A stretch of DNA of 6,828 bases from Candidatus Gastranaerophilales bacterium. GTDB taxonomy: Bacteria > Cyanobacteriota > Vampirovibrionia > Gastranaerophilales > Gastranaerophilaceae. Shown piece by piece: positions 1 through 4,802 of this stretch. The notes under the pieces are model-generated. The model ran no database searches and was not told the origin of the DNA. It was given only the letters and a program-made list of their open reading frames with translations. A program made the position numbers and the translations under genes. Where the stretch lies: assembly GCA_944323945.1 (NCBI GenBank), contig CALUUL010000083.1:1-6828 (forward strand), in the 5' to 3' direction. Numbering within the stretch: the stretch's first letter is position 1; each line of letters begins with the position of its first letter.

Positions 1-136
1 GTCTACGGATTACTTGCTCAAGTCTTTAAGACACCACTATTTTAAAGGGTTTTAGGGGTTTTAAAGAGTACAAAAATAATTTTTTATAAAAATTTTATAA
101 AAAACTTTATAAAAATCCTTGAAAAATCGTCAATAT
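1..136. other. Left flank, no supportable gene
   Basis: This stretch lies on the far side of the tRNA from the integrase, so it is most likely chromosome rather than element. Two plus-strand frames are open from the edge (to the TAA at 43-45 and the TAG at 52-54), but the fragments are too short to call as the end of a gene. A tandem GGGTTTTA/GGGGTTTTA stretch lies near 47-62, and the DNA becomes extremely AT-rich from about 71 to the tRNA. Confidence 0.5.
83..115. repeat. Three phased TTTATAAAAA repeats upstream of tRNA-Arg
   Basis: Identical TTTATAAAAA copies occupy 83-92, 94-103 and 106-115, with starts 11 and 12 nt apart, close to one helical turn. They lie just upstream of the tRNA, where UP-element-like or bent DNA and the core promoter are expected. 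TATAAA at 108-113 could serve as a -10 hexamer (about 24 nt before the tRNA), but no good -35 is visible. The promoter role is inferred; the repeat itself is seen directly. Confidence 0.45.
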
Positions 137-213
137 GCACCTTTAGCTCAATTGGATAGAGCGTTGGTCTACGGAACCAAAGGTTGGGGATTCGAGCTCC
201 TCAAGGTGCACCA
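137..213 (+). tRNA. tRNA-Arg (anticodon ACG)
   Basis: A complete cloverleaf can be drawn. The acceptor stem pairs 137-143 (GCACCTT) with 203-209 (AAGGTGC), with discriminator A210 and encoded CCA at 211-213. The D stem is 146-149/159-162 with GG in the loop (154-155). The anticodon stem is 164-168/176-180, with loop CTACGGA and anticodon ACG at 171-173. The variable loop is 181-185. The T arm is 186-190/198-202 with loop TTCGAGC and one G-U pair. A34 is expected to be read as inosine, so the tRNA decodes CGU, CGC and CGA. An integrase gene follows at once, so the 3' part of this tRNA is the probable attachment site. The exact core cannot be set because the second copy lies outside the window. 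Confidence 0.97.
186..213. other. Probable att site (attL) in the tRNA 3' end
   Basis: Inferred from position: a tyrosine integrase gene starts 38 bp after the tRNA and points at it, the standard arrangement for elements that use a tRNA 3' end as attB and restore the gene on insertion. The T arm through CCA is the usual crossover zone. No second copy of this segment is present in the window, so the repeat length and the right end are unknown. Confidence 0.5.
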
Positions 214-222
214 AATCTATGG

Positions 223-250
223 AAAGGCACTTAAAACAAGTGCCTTTTTT
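223..250 (+). terminator. Intrinsic terminator of tRNA-Arg
   Basis: A perfect 10-bp stem, AAAGGCACTT (223-232) with AAGTGCCTTT (238-247), has a 5-nt loop AAAAC and continues into T residues up to 250. It lies 9 nt past the CCA end and reads in the tRNA direction. The integrase stop codon (251-253 on the other strand) abuts it, so the hairpin may also weakly stop integrase transcripts, although the minus-strand T run is only three bases. Confidence 0.85.
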
Positions 251-1681
251 CTATCCACAAATTATCTTATCAATTAAATCACTTGCTTTCTTATCACTTT
301 CTTTTGTGTAATGTGAATAAATATTAAGAGTTGTTTGTGTATCACTATGACCAACTCTTGCTGAAACCGTCTTTATATCTACACCATTTGTTATTTGCAT
401 TGTTATATTCGTATGCCTTAGTCCATGCAAAGTAACATGTTTAAGGTTATTCTCTATTTCAAATTTCTTTAGCCAGTTGCTTATAGTTGCATTACACATA
501 TCCTTTCCGCAATTTTGAACAAATAATCTATCTGTGTTTTCCCATAAATCACCATGCTTTGTTTTTTCCTCATCCCACCAAACTTTATAATCTTTAAGTA
601 AACTAACCAAATTTGACGGCAACCTTATTATTCTTGTTGAGGAATTGTTTTTAGTTGTTTTTGTGATTATCCCAAAGCCATTCACATACATAGTATTTTT
701 ATTTATAGATATTATCTCATTTTCAAAATCTATATCTTTCCATTCAAGCCCAGCAATTTCCGCTCCTCTCAAACCTAAGTTTAAACCTATAAGGAAAGCA
801 ACTTTTTTCCTTATATCTTTTTCCTCGTTTACTTTTGCCACAAACTCTCTTATATCTTCGATTGTGTCATATATCTCTTTTTTGCCTTTTGTTCCAGTAA
901 CCGACTTTGTATATTCCTTTGTCGCATAGTTAATTGGAATAAGCCTCTCTTGGACTGCTCTTGCTAAAATTGAATGTAGCATTGTTTTGAGTGATTTATT
1001 GGCACACCTTGAATATGGCATTTCTTCACTTTGCATTTCAAAATACGAATTAAAATTTATATTTAGATAATTACATAGTTTTTTCGCTGTGTCTTTGCTT
1101 ATTCTACTCCCAACCTTTAAGGCGGTGCAAAGGGTGGCATTTGATATGCCACACTCTTGCCAAGTCTGTTTGAAAGAAACTTTTTTCTCTTTCATTGCTT
1201 GTCTTATATCTTTCTTAACTATTATAATCTCTTTTTTATAAGTTCTTTCACAAAGCCAGTCGCAAAAATTTTGAATGACTGGTAAAGTCATTTCGTCCAA
1301 AGTATATAGACCAAACTTTTCTTTAAAGATTTTTAAATGTAATTTACAATGCGAGTAATGATTATAGGCGTCATTATTATATCTTAATATATCCTCGACC
1401 CATTTTTCAGCATAGTCATAAAAGTAAATTTTCTTACCCTCATTTGCTAAAATACCTTTTGACTTTTTATCCACCTCTTCTTTAAATTCCAGTTGACAAT
1501 TTATTCTAAACTTTTCAATTTCCTTTTTGCCTTTGAGATTATTTGGCACTTTATAGGTTTTAGCATGAAGTTTATATTTCTTTGTAAATGCGTCTTTACC
1601 GCTACAATAAAGTATAAAAGATAATTCGCCTTTCTTATTATATCTTTCTCTAACATGCATAATATCTTTACTGTTCTTCAT
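251..1681 (-). CDS. int: Tyrosine recombinase (site-specific integrase) with an embedded HTH-like segment
   Basis: A 476-aa integrase that should catalyse cutting and rejoining between element and chromosomal att sites. The order is an N-terminal arm-binding-type region (about 1-80), a SAM-like core-binding domain (about 85-255), and the catalytic domain (about 270-476). The catalytic set is complete: R305 in GLRGAEI, K341 (or K344) in TKTTKNNSSTRIIRLP, H419 and R422 in LHGLRHT, H445 in VGHS, and nucleophile Y455 in NIYSHY. It is longer than typical integrases of about 380-400 aa because residues about 150-218 form an extra segment resembling an XRE HTH (GISNATLCTALKVG, then a helix ending in CNYLNINF). 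The start is supported by GAGGAG at 1689-1694, 7 nt upstream. It overlaps the upstream excisionase-like gene by 14 nt, so the two are probably co-transcribed and coupled. Position next to tRNA-Arg supports an integrative role. Confidence 0.95.
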   Translation of the reverse strand: MKNSKDIMHVRERYNKKGELSFILYCSGKDAFTKKYKLHAKTYKVPNNLKGKKEIEKFRINCQLEFKEEVDKKSKGILANEGKKIYFYDYAEKWVEDILRYNNDAYNHYSHCKLHLKIFKEKFGLYTLDEMTLPVIQNFCDWLCERTYKKEIIIVKKDIRQAMKEKKVSFKQTWQECGISNATLCTALKVGSRISKDTAKKLCNYLNINFNSYFEMQSEEMPYSRCANKSLKTMLHSILARAVQERLIPINYATKEYTKSVTGTKGKKEIYDTIEDIREFVAKVNEEKDIRKKVAFLIGLNLGLRGAEIAGLEWKDIDFENEIISINKNTMYVNGFGIITKTTKNNSSTRIIRLPSNLVSLLKDYKVWWDEEKTKHGDLWENTDRLFVQNCGKDMCNATISNWLKKFEIENNLKHVTLHGLRHTNITMQITNGVDIKTVSARVGHSDTQTTLNIYSHYTKESDKKASDLIDKIICG

Positions 1682-1880
1682 TTTTTATCTCCTCGTAACA
1701 ACCATAATTTAAATATTGTAGTAAACTATCAAAATTTACTAATGACTTATTTCCACTTAATATATATTGAATTTTATTGCTCTTACAAAGTGAGCGAATA
1801 AACCATTCACTTATTGCAGTGTCTGGGTCTAATTTTATTATTTCAGCCATACATTGCTGTATAGTTCTTAATCTTATCAT
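1668..1880 (-). CDS. Excisionase-like winged-helix DNA-binding protein
   Basis: A 70-aa protein beginning MIRLRTIQQCMAEI. A first helix (6-17) is followed by an HTH-like stretch TAISEWFIRSLCKSNKI (21-37), a short wing YILSGNKSLVNF (39-50) and a final helix SLLQYLNY. This layout is typical of the Xis/MerR-type small proteins encoded beside Tn916-like integrases, which bend att DNA and direct excision. The start was chosen for the GGGAG at 1890-1894, 9 nt upstream. The frame is open back to a TTG at 1958, but that has no usable ribosome site and would put the promoter inside the gene. The end overlaps integrase by 14 nt, and the integrase GAGGAG site lies within this gene's last codons, indicating translational coupling. 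The fold is assigned by eye; the family name should be read as probable. Confidence 0.75.
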   Translation of the reverse strand: MIRLRTIQQCMAEIIKLDPDTAISEWFIRSLCKSNKIQYILSGNKSLVNFDSLLQYLNYGCYEEIKNEEQ

Positions 1881-1889
1881 CTTTAAAAT

Positions 1890-1894
1890 CTCCC
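1890..1894 (-). promoter_or_regulatory. Ribosome binding site that fixes the xis-like start
   Basis: GGGAG on the minus strand, 9 nt before the ATG at 1880. It supports the 70-aa form over the longer 96-aa TTG form. Confidence 0.7.
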
Positions 1895-1906
1895 TACATT
1901 TAATAA

Positions 1907-1936
1907 ATTTTAATTGACCTTGTCGGAAATTGCCAA
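1907..1936 (-). promoter_or_regulatory. Candidate promoter of the xis-int operon
   Basis: On the minus strand, TTGGCA (1931-1936; five of six to the -35 consensus) is followed after 18 bp by TAAAAT (1907-1912; five of six to the -10 consensus). Transcription would start near 1900, leaving a short leader that holds the GGGAG site. One copy of the CCGACAAGGT repeat lies inside the spacer, so a bound protein would block RNA polymerase. Confidence 0.55.
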
Positions 1937-1968
1937 ACGAAAACCACGCGAATGACAAACCTTGTCGG
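1917..1968. repeat. Pair of 10-bp direct repeats at the xis-int promoter
   Basis: ACCTTGTCGG occurs at 1917-1926 and 1959-1968 (CCGACAAGGT on the minus strand), start to start 42 bp, four helical turns, so both copies face the same side of the DNA. The right-hand copy is embedded in a small inverted repeat, GACAA (1954-1958)/TTGTC (1962-1966). They may be operators for an element regulator or arm-type sites for integrase/excisionase; the sequence alone does not decide. Confidence 0.6.
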
Positions 1969-2004
1969 TCATTTTTGTAATTAAAATTTAAATAATGCAG
2001 TCTA

Positions 2005-2022
2005 GCACCTTAAACAAGATGC
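2005..2022. repeat. Short hairpin between the 167-aa gene and xis
   Basis: GCACCTT (2005-2011) pairs with AAGATGC (2016-2022), with one mismatch and a 4-nt loop. It is flanked by direct AATGCAG copies at 1994-2000 and 2028-2034. No T run follows on either strand, so it is not a convincing terminator. Confidence 0.35.
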
Positions 2023-2024
2023 GA

Positions 2025-2066
2025 TTAAATGCAGGAGATTATTAAATTGTAATTATTGTTTTTCAT
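2025..2066 (-). CDS. Possible 13-aa Asn-rich small peptide (MKNNNYNLIISCI)
   Basis: An ATG at 2064-2066 is preceded by a good GAGGAG site (5 nt spacing), just past the stop of the 167-aa gene, and is followed by 13 codons and TAA. Four of the first seven residues are Asn. It ends 3 nt before the 2005-2022 hairpin, so it could be a leader peptide upstream of xis-int. It is too short for coding statistics and may be chance; the ribosome site is the only positive evidence. Confidence 0.3.
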   Translation of the reverse strand: MKNNNYNLIISCI

Positions 2067-2078
2067 ATTAACTCCTCA

Positions 2079-2582
2079 TTATAACTTATCTTCAATACCT
2101 TCAAAGAATCTATTACAATCTTCACAGCCTTGATTTATTTTTGAATATATTTCGTCTGTGCTATCTTTACGCTTTAAGTAAACAAAAATTTTATTATAAA
2201 AATTAAAAAGATAGTTTTTAGTATAATTAAACATAAAATAATTGAATATAGGAAGTTTGAAAAATAACAAATGTATTTTCAATTTCCTTATTCCTCTTAA
2301 TATCTTTTTTGATAATACTTTTATGTCATCTGTCAATCTATATGCAAATAGAGAAGATTCCAAAACATCTAGTTGGGTAAAGATATGCTCCCACTTGGAA
2401 ACTCTAATATTTCTATCTGTAACTACGATTTCATTTTTTGAAAATTTGTTATTATATATTGTTTCTCTTATGCTTGCCATTGCGTTTAAGCAAGGGGAAA
2501 TATATTTCCTTATAATTGCTAAATCTAGAGTATCAAACCCGTTAAATTCTTTTGTTGAATCTACATACATTTCGTTTATCAT
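2079..2582 (-). CDS. Hypothetical protein, 167 aa, aromatic-rich helical
   Basis: I do not recognise this protein. The start is well supported by AAAGGAG at 2590-2596, 7 nt before ATG. The first about 100 residues look helical and charged (IRKYISPCLNAMASIRETIY, then KWEHIFTQLDVLESSLFAYR). Residues about 102-136 are basic and extremely rich in Phe, Tyr and Leu (HLLFFKLPIFNYFMFNY and onwards). Lys, Asn and Pro interrupt it, so a clean transmembrane helix is not clear; membrane association or a hydrophobic core is possible. A CEDC pair (153-156) lies near the C-terminus. It is preceded by a long leader with an inverted repeat and mini-ORFs, and lies between the HTH regulator and xis-int, a place where regulatory or immunity genes are common. 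No function is assigned. Confidence 0.8.
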   Translation of the reverse strand: MINEMYVDSTKEFNGFDTLDLAIIRKYISPCLNAMASIRETIYNNKFSKNEIVVTDRNIRVSKWEHIFTQLDVLESSLFAYRLTDDIKVLSKKILRGIRKLKIHLLFFKLPIFNYFMFNYTKNYLFNFYNKIFVYLKRKDSTDEIYSKINQGCEDCNRFFEGIEDKL

Positions 2583-2660
2583 ATTTTTTCTCCTTTGAAA
2601 TTTTAATTTTTAAATAGTTTTTAAATAAAATTGTTTTAATGATTTAATAGATTATAAAAA

Positions 2661-2681
2661 TCAACTTGTGTCAAAATACAT
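2661..2681 (-). CDS. Possible 6-codon leader ORF (MYFDTS)
   Basis: ATG at 2679-2681 is preceded by an exceptionally strong AAAAGGAGGG (2688-2697) and followed by only six codons and TGA. A second mini-frame, TTG at 2699-2701 to TAA at 2684-2686, ends just before it and has its own GGAGG at 2710-2714. Strong ribosome sites on such short frames, upstream of the 167-aa gene and inside an inverted-repeat region, suggest a regulatory leader rather than functional peptides. Expression is not shown. Confidence 0.25.
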   Translation of the reverse strand: MYFDTS

Positions 2682-2694
2682 ATTTAACCCTCCT

Positions 2695-2754
2695 TTTCCA
2701 AAATTCTTACCTCCAACTTACAAATGGGCAGAGTGGTGGTAAAAATTTTTGAAA
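2695..2754. repeat. 60-bp imperfect inverted repeat
   Basis: Arms 2695-2714 and 2735-2754 pair at 17 of 20 positions (mismatches 2699/2750, 2706/2743 and 2712/2737) around a 20-base loop. It sits between two divergent genes. In minus-strand RNA the structure would begin at the likely transcript 5' end and would bury the GGAGG at 2710-2714. As DNA it could bind a dimeric protein. The repeat is seen directly; its role is unknown. Confidence 0.7.
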
Positions 2755-2762
2755 GATATATT

Positions 2763-2791
2763 AATATAAAGTTAAAAAAAACGACTGCCTA
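2763..2791 (-). promoter_or_regulatory. Candidate promoter toward the 167-aa gene
   Basis: On the minus strand, TAGGCA (2786-2791; four of six) and TATATT (2763-2768; five of six) are 17 bp apart. Transcription would begin near 2756, immediately before the 60-bp inverted repeat, giving a leader of about 175 nt. The -35 is weak, so this is tentative. Confidence 0.4.
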
Positions 2792-2814
2792 AAACTTGAT
2801 TTTTGTCAAGTTTT
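2791..2814. promoter_or_regulatory. Palindromic operator candidate between divergent promoters
   Basis: AAAACTTGA (2791-2799) and TCAAGTTTT (2806-2814) form a perfect 9-bp inverted repeat with a 6-bp centre. It covers the -35 and part of the spacer of the rightward promoter and touches the -35 of the leftward one. This is the expected place and shape for a dimeric HTH repressor site; the HTH protein encoded at 2846 is the natural candidate. A T run to 2816 means a terminator hairpin is an alternative, but no plus-strand gene lies upstream. Confidence 0.55.
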
Positions 2815-2824
2815 TTGATACTAT
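2796..2824 (+). promoter_or_regulatory. Candidate promoter of the HTH gene
   Basis: TTGATT (2796-2801) and TACTAT (2819-2824) lie 17 bp apart, each four of six to consensus. Transcription would start near 2831, just ahead of the AAGGAG site. The -35 lies within the 2791-2814 palindrome, suggesting autoregulation. Confidence 0.5.
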
Positions 2825-2845
2825 TTTTAATAAAAAGGAGAGTAT

Positions 2846-3436
2846 ATGGAAAAGAAACGAACAAAATATTCAGCGAAAAACTTTTTGACACAACTAAAAA
2901 AGATACTTAAAGCAAACAAAATAACAAAAAAAGAGTTTGCGGAAGGTATTGGTATTGCTCCGCAAACAGTCCATAAATGGTATAGTACTAAAACAAATCC
3001 AGATTGGGCTAACTATCTCTATCGTTCTATTAAGTATTTATATTATAAAATTCCAAACTTTGAACCTCTGCAATTATTTGATTTTACCTTTGATGAAAAT
3101 GAAGTAAATAGACATATAAAAATGGTTAAATTGCTAGTTAGAAAAGAAAATAGACTTAAATTAAAAATTGAGAAATTGCAGAAAAAAATAAAAGTAGAGG
3201 AAAATATTTTATATAATACACATTTTGATGCCATGAATATGAAATATAATTCATTTGAAGTTCAACTTTATAGTTTGGAAAAGTACTTTAAACACTCACC
3301 AGATTATAAAAAAAGAAAAAGAAAAATAAAGAATGAATTATTTGCTTTTCTTGAACAAAAAGTAAAATACGATATAGAACATGAGGGAACTAACATAGAA
3401 AATGAAGATGAACAAGATAAAAGTTTATCTATTTAA
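2846..3436 (+). CDS. XRE-like HTH protein with coiled-coil region
   Basis: A 196-aa cytoplasmic protein. Residues about 13-52 carry a Cro/CI-type helix-turn-helix: LTQLKKILKANKITKKEFAE, then GIAPQTVHKWYSTKTNPD with the recognition helix around 39-46. From about 85 to 180 it is highly charged and helical, including a Lys-rich coiled-coil-like stretch at 92-122 (KMVKLLVRKENRLKLKIEKL), probably for dimer formation. The tail (180-196) is acidic. The start is supported by AAGGAG at 2835-2840, 5 nt upstream. It is the only plus-strand protein gene here, divergent from the 167-aa gene with a palindrome between, which suggests a regulator that controls its own region. The C-terminal part matches no family I recognise. 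It overlaps the convergent gene at 3429 by 8 bp. Confidence 0.85.
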   Translation: MEKKRTKYSAKNFLTQLKKILKANKITKKEFAEGIGIAPQTVHKWYSTKTNPDWANYLYRSIKYLYYKIPNFEPLQLFDFTFDENEVNRHIKMVKLLVRKENRLKLKIEKLQKKIKVEENILYNTHFDAMNMKYNSFEVQLYSLEKYFKHSPDYKKRKRKIKNELFAFLEQKVKYDIEHEGTNIENEDEQDKSLSI

Positions 3437-3596
3437 ATCTATTCTCTTTTAAAATTTTCATAATCTCTTTTAATGGGGATAGGTTATGGGTATCTATTAA
3501 AAACTCTATTGTTTCTTTTAAATCTTTTGCTATCATATCAAATAGCATATTTGTTAACTCTTTATCAAATTTCCTTGAATCATTATACTTTTTCAT
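3429..3596 (-). CDS. Small hypothetical protein, 55 aa
   Basis: I do not recognise it. The start at 3596 (MKKYNDSRKF) is chosen for a strong AAAAGGAG (3604-3611), 7 nt upstream. A longer in-frame version from 3632 has no such site, and its extra residues are mostly the translated ribosome site region. The protein is charged and helical (LTNMLFDMIAKDLKETIEFL), with no membrane segment or cysteines. Its stop codon lies within the last codons of the convergent HTH gene, an 8-bp tail-to-tail overlap, so transcripts of the two are antisense at their ends. No clear promoter is visible. Confidence 0.65.
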   Translation of the reverse strand: MKKYNDSRKFDKELTNMLFDMIAKDLKETIEFLIDTHNLSPLKEIMKILKENRFK

Positions 3597-3659
3597 TCGC
3601 TTACTCCTTTTAATTTTTCTATTCATCTTCATATTAAAATTTTAAGATACTAGGGCATA

Positions 3660-3686
3660 AAAATCGAGCCTTTGCTTTGCGATTTT
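3660..3686. repeat. Inverted repeat AAAATCG/CGATTTT
   Basis: Perfect 7-bp arms at 3660-3666 and 3680-3686 flank a 13-base centre containing CTTTGCTTTGC. It lies between the 3692-3718 terminator and the 55-aa gene. On the minus strand it is followed by TTATG, so it may act as a weak second terminator or as an operator. Confidence 0.4.
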
Positions 3687-3691
3687 ACAAC

Positions 3692-3718
3692 AAAAAAACA
3701 ACCTAAGATTTTAGGTTG
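3692..3718 (-). terminator. Intrinsic terminator of the 325-aa gene
   Basis: On the minus strand a perfect 8-bp stem CAACCTAA/TTAGGTTG (3711-3718 with 3699-3706, 4-nt loop) is followed by seven T residues (3692-3698). It lies 30 bp past the stop at 3749 and separates that gene from the 55-aa gene. Confidence 0.88.
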
Positions 3719-3748
3719 CTTTAACTTTTTCTTTTATTAATAATTTAC

Positions 3749-4726
3749 TTAATCGTTATTATCTCTTAATCGTAAAACGATACTATCTATTTTTGATTTA
3801 TATTTATTTATAAATTTATCTACTTGCTTTTTATCACATTCAAAGGCAACATGTATATCATAATCTGCGTTTTCGTTTAACTTATAATAAAACTGCTTTA
3901 TACATTTTACAACTTTCTTCCAAATATCATAAGAGGTTGGCTCTTTAAGTGTCATAATATATCTTTCATAATACCTATTAAATTCTTTTTCTATTCCAAT
4001 ATCAAAATATGCCATATCAACAATTTTCATAAGTGGATAATTCTTACTTTCGCTCAATTTTGAAAATATATCATTTCTTATTATGAGTTCAAGCAAATTA
4101 TCTATCTTTTCGTCATTATAAAAATTACTAAATGTTCCACTTATACTTTTTGAAAAATATGTATCGTAGGCGGGAATACAACAAACCGTTCCAAGCAAGA
4201 TTTTAGTTGTCAATGTTTGACTTATATATTCCTCGTTTTTATCTTTTCCTTTAAGATAAGATTTGGAATTATAAAACGAACGATATTCGCTTAAGTTTTT
4301 ATTAATATCTTTGCCAATTTCAACAAGCAGATTTTTAACTTTCTCTTTATTATCTTTTATAGTTTTATAATCTAAGTCCCAAAGGATAGAATATTTTTCA
4401 TTTAAGATAACATTAACAACATTTTGAAAGATAGAATTATCATATTGAAGAACAAAGGAACTCCCTCGATACATTCCCCAACTTGCAAGATAAAAACTCA
4501 AATTTAAAAGAGAAAGTTGTTTATCATTTTCAGTCAAATCATTAAAAGTTTTACCTTTATATTTCTTAAACAACTTTAAATAAAATTCATGACAAACTCT
4601 CCAAGATTTATATCTTGTTTCAAAGCCCTTATTTTCTTTTTTTATAAATAATTCAACTGCGTTTTTAATGTATTCACTTTTTGTTTCATCTATCATAAAT
4701 TTATCCTTGTTAACTTTATTTGACAT
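3749..4726 (-). CDS. Conserved-looking hypothetical protein, 325 aa; probable cargo gene
   Basis: The function is unknown. Two segments look like conserved family signatures: LSFYLASWGMYRGSSFVLQ (about 76-94) and TKILLGTVCCIPAYDTYF (about 174-191). I have the impression of a widespread uncharacterised family carrying both motifs, but can give no family number. The protein is mainly helical and soluble, with no signal peptide or clear membrane helix. Trp, Gly, Arg and Ser in motif 1 and the CIPAYD in motif 2 could form an active or binding site; this is inference. The start is supported by AAAAGGAG (GGAG at 4733-4736), 6 nt upstream. The gene has its own strong promoter (4750-4778) and terminator (3692-3718), so it is expressed alone. 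That monocistronic setting between regulatory and operon modules is typical of accessory cargo, for example defence, toxin or fitness genes. Confidence 0.85.
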   Translation of the reverse strand: MSNKVNKDKFMIDETKSEYIKNAVELFIKKENKGFETRYKSWRVCHEFYLKLFKKYKGKTFNDLTENDKQLSLLNLSFYLASWGMYRGSSFVLQYDNSIFQNVVNVILNEKYSILWDLDYKTIKDNKEKVKNLLVEIGKDINKNLSEYRSFYNSKSYLKGKDKNEEYISQTLTTKILLGTVCCIPAYDTYFSKSISGTFSNFYNDEKIDNLLELIIRNDIFSKLSESKNYPLMKIVDMAYFDIGIEKEFNRYYERYIMTLKEPTSYDIWKKVVKCIKQFYYKLNENADYDIHVAFECDKKQVDKFINKYKSKIDSIVLRLRDNND

Positions 4727-4749
4727 ATCTTGCTCCTTTTACTACAGCA

Positions 4750-4778
4750 AGTATACCATATAAAGTGATATTTTTCAA
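4750..4778 (-). promoter_or_regulatory. Strong sigma-A-type promoter of the 325-aa gene
   Basis: On the minus strand, TTGAAA (4773-4778) is followed after 17 bp by TATACT (4750-4755), with an extended -10 TG one base before it. Transcription would begin near 4743, giving a leader of about 17 nt with the GGAG site. This is the best promoter in the window and carries no obvious operator on its core. Confidence 0.8.
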
Positions 4779-4802
4779 CTTATTTCAGTAGTTTATAATT
4801 AT

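Noticed and set aside
1..54. End of a plus-strand gene entering from the left edge
   Set aside because: Two different frames are open over this short distance, so neither can be supported.
645..929. Plus-strand open frame, 94 codons
   Set aside because: Antisense to the integrase, no ribosome site, Phe/Ser/Ile-rich translation typical of the reverse of an AT-rich gene.
1881..1958. Longer xis-like protein starting at TTG 1958
   Set aside because: No usable ribosome site at the TTG, the extra residues do not look like the family, and the promoter would lie inside the gene.
1910..1972. 20-codon minus-strand frame (MTDKVCHSRGFRLAISDKVN)
   Set aside because: No ribosome site; it spans the two CCGACAAGGT repeats and the promoter, which explain the sequence better.
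2005..2022. GCACCTT hairpin as an internal att core, since it matches the tRNA acceptor stem
   Set aside because: Only 7 bases are shared, and an integrated element should not keep an uncut attP core inside.
2242..2598. Plus-strand open frame, 118 codons
   Set aside because: Antisense to the 167-aa gene, which has a strong ribosome site; this frame has none.
2651..2674. TTGACA (2669-2674) and TATAAT (2651-2656) on the minus strand as a promoter
   Set aside because: Both hexamers are perfect, but the spacer is only 12 bp, too short for normal RNA polymerase contact.
2724..2792. 22-codon plus-strand frame MGRVVVKIF...
   Set aside because: No ribosome site, and it runs through the inverted repeat and the divergent promoter.
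3043..3234. Minus-strand open frame, 63 codons
   Set aside because: Antisense to the HTH gene, Phe/Ser-rich low-complexity translation.
3597..3632. Longer start for the 55-aa gene at 3632
   Set aside because: The AAAAGGAG at 3604-3611 points to the ATG at 3596, and no comparable site precedes 3632.
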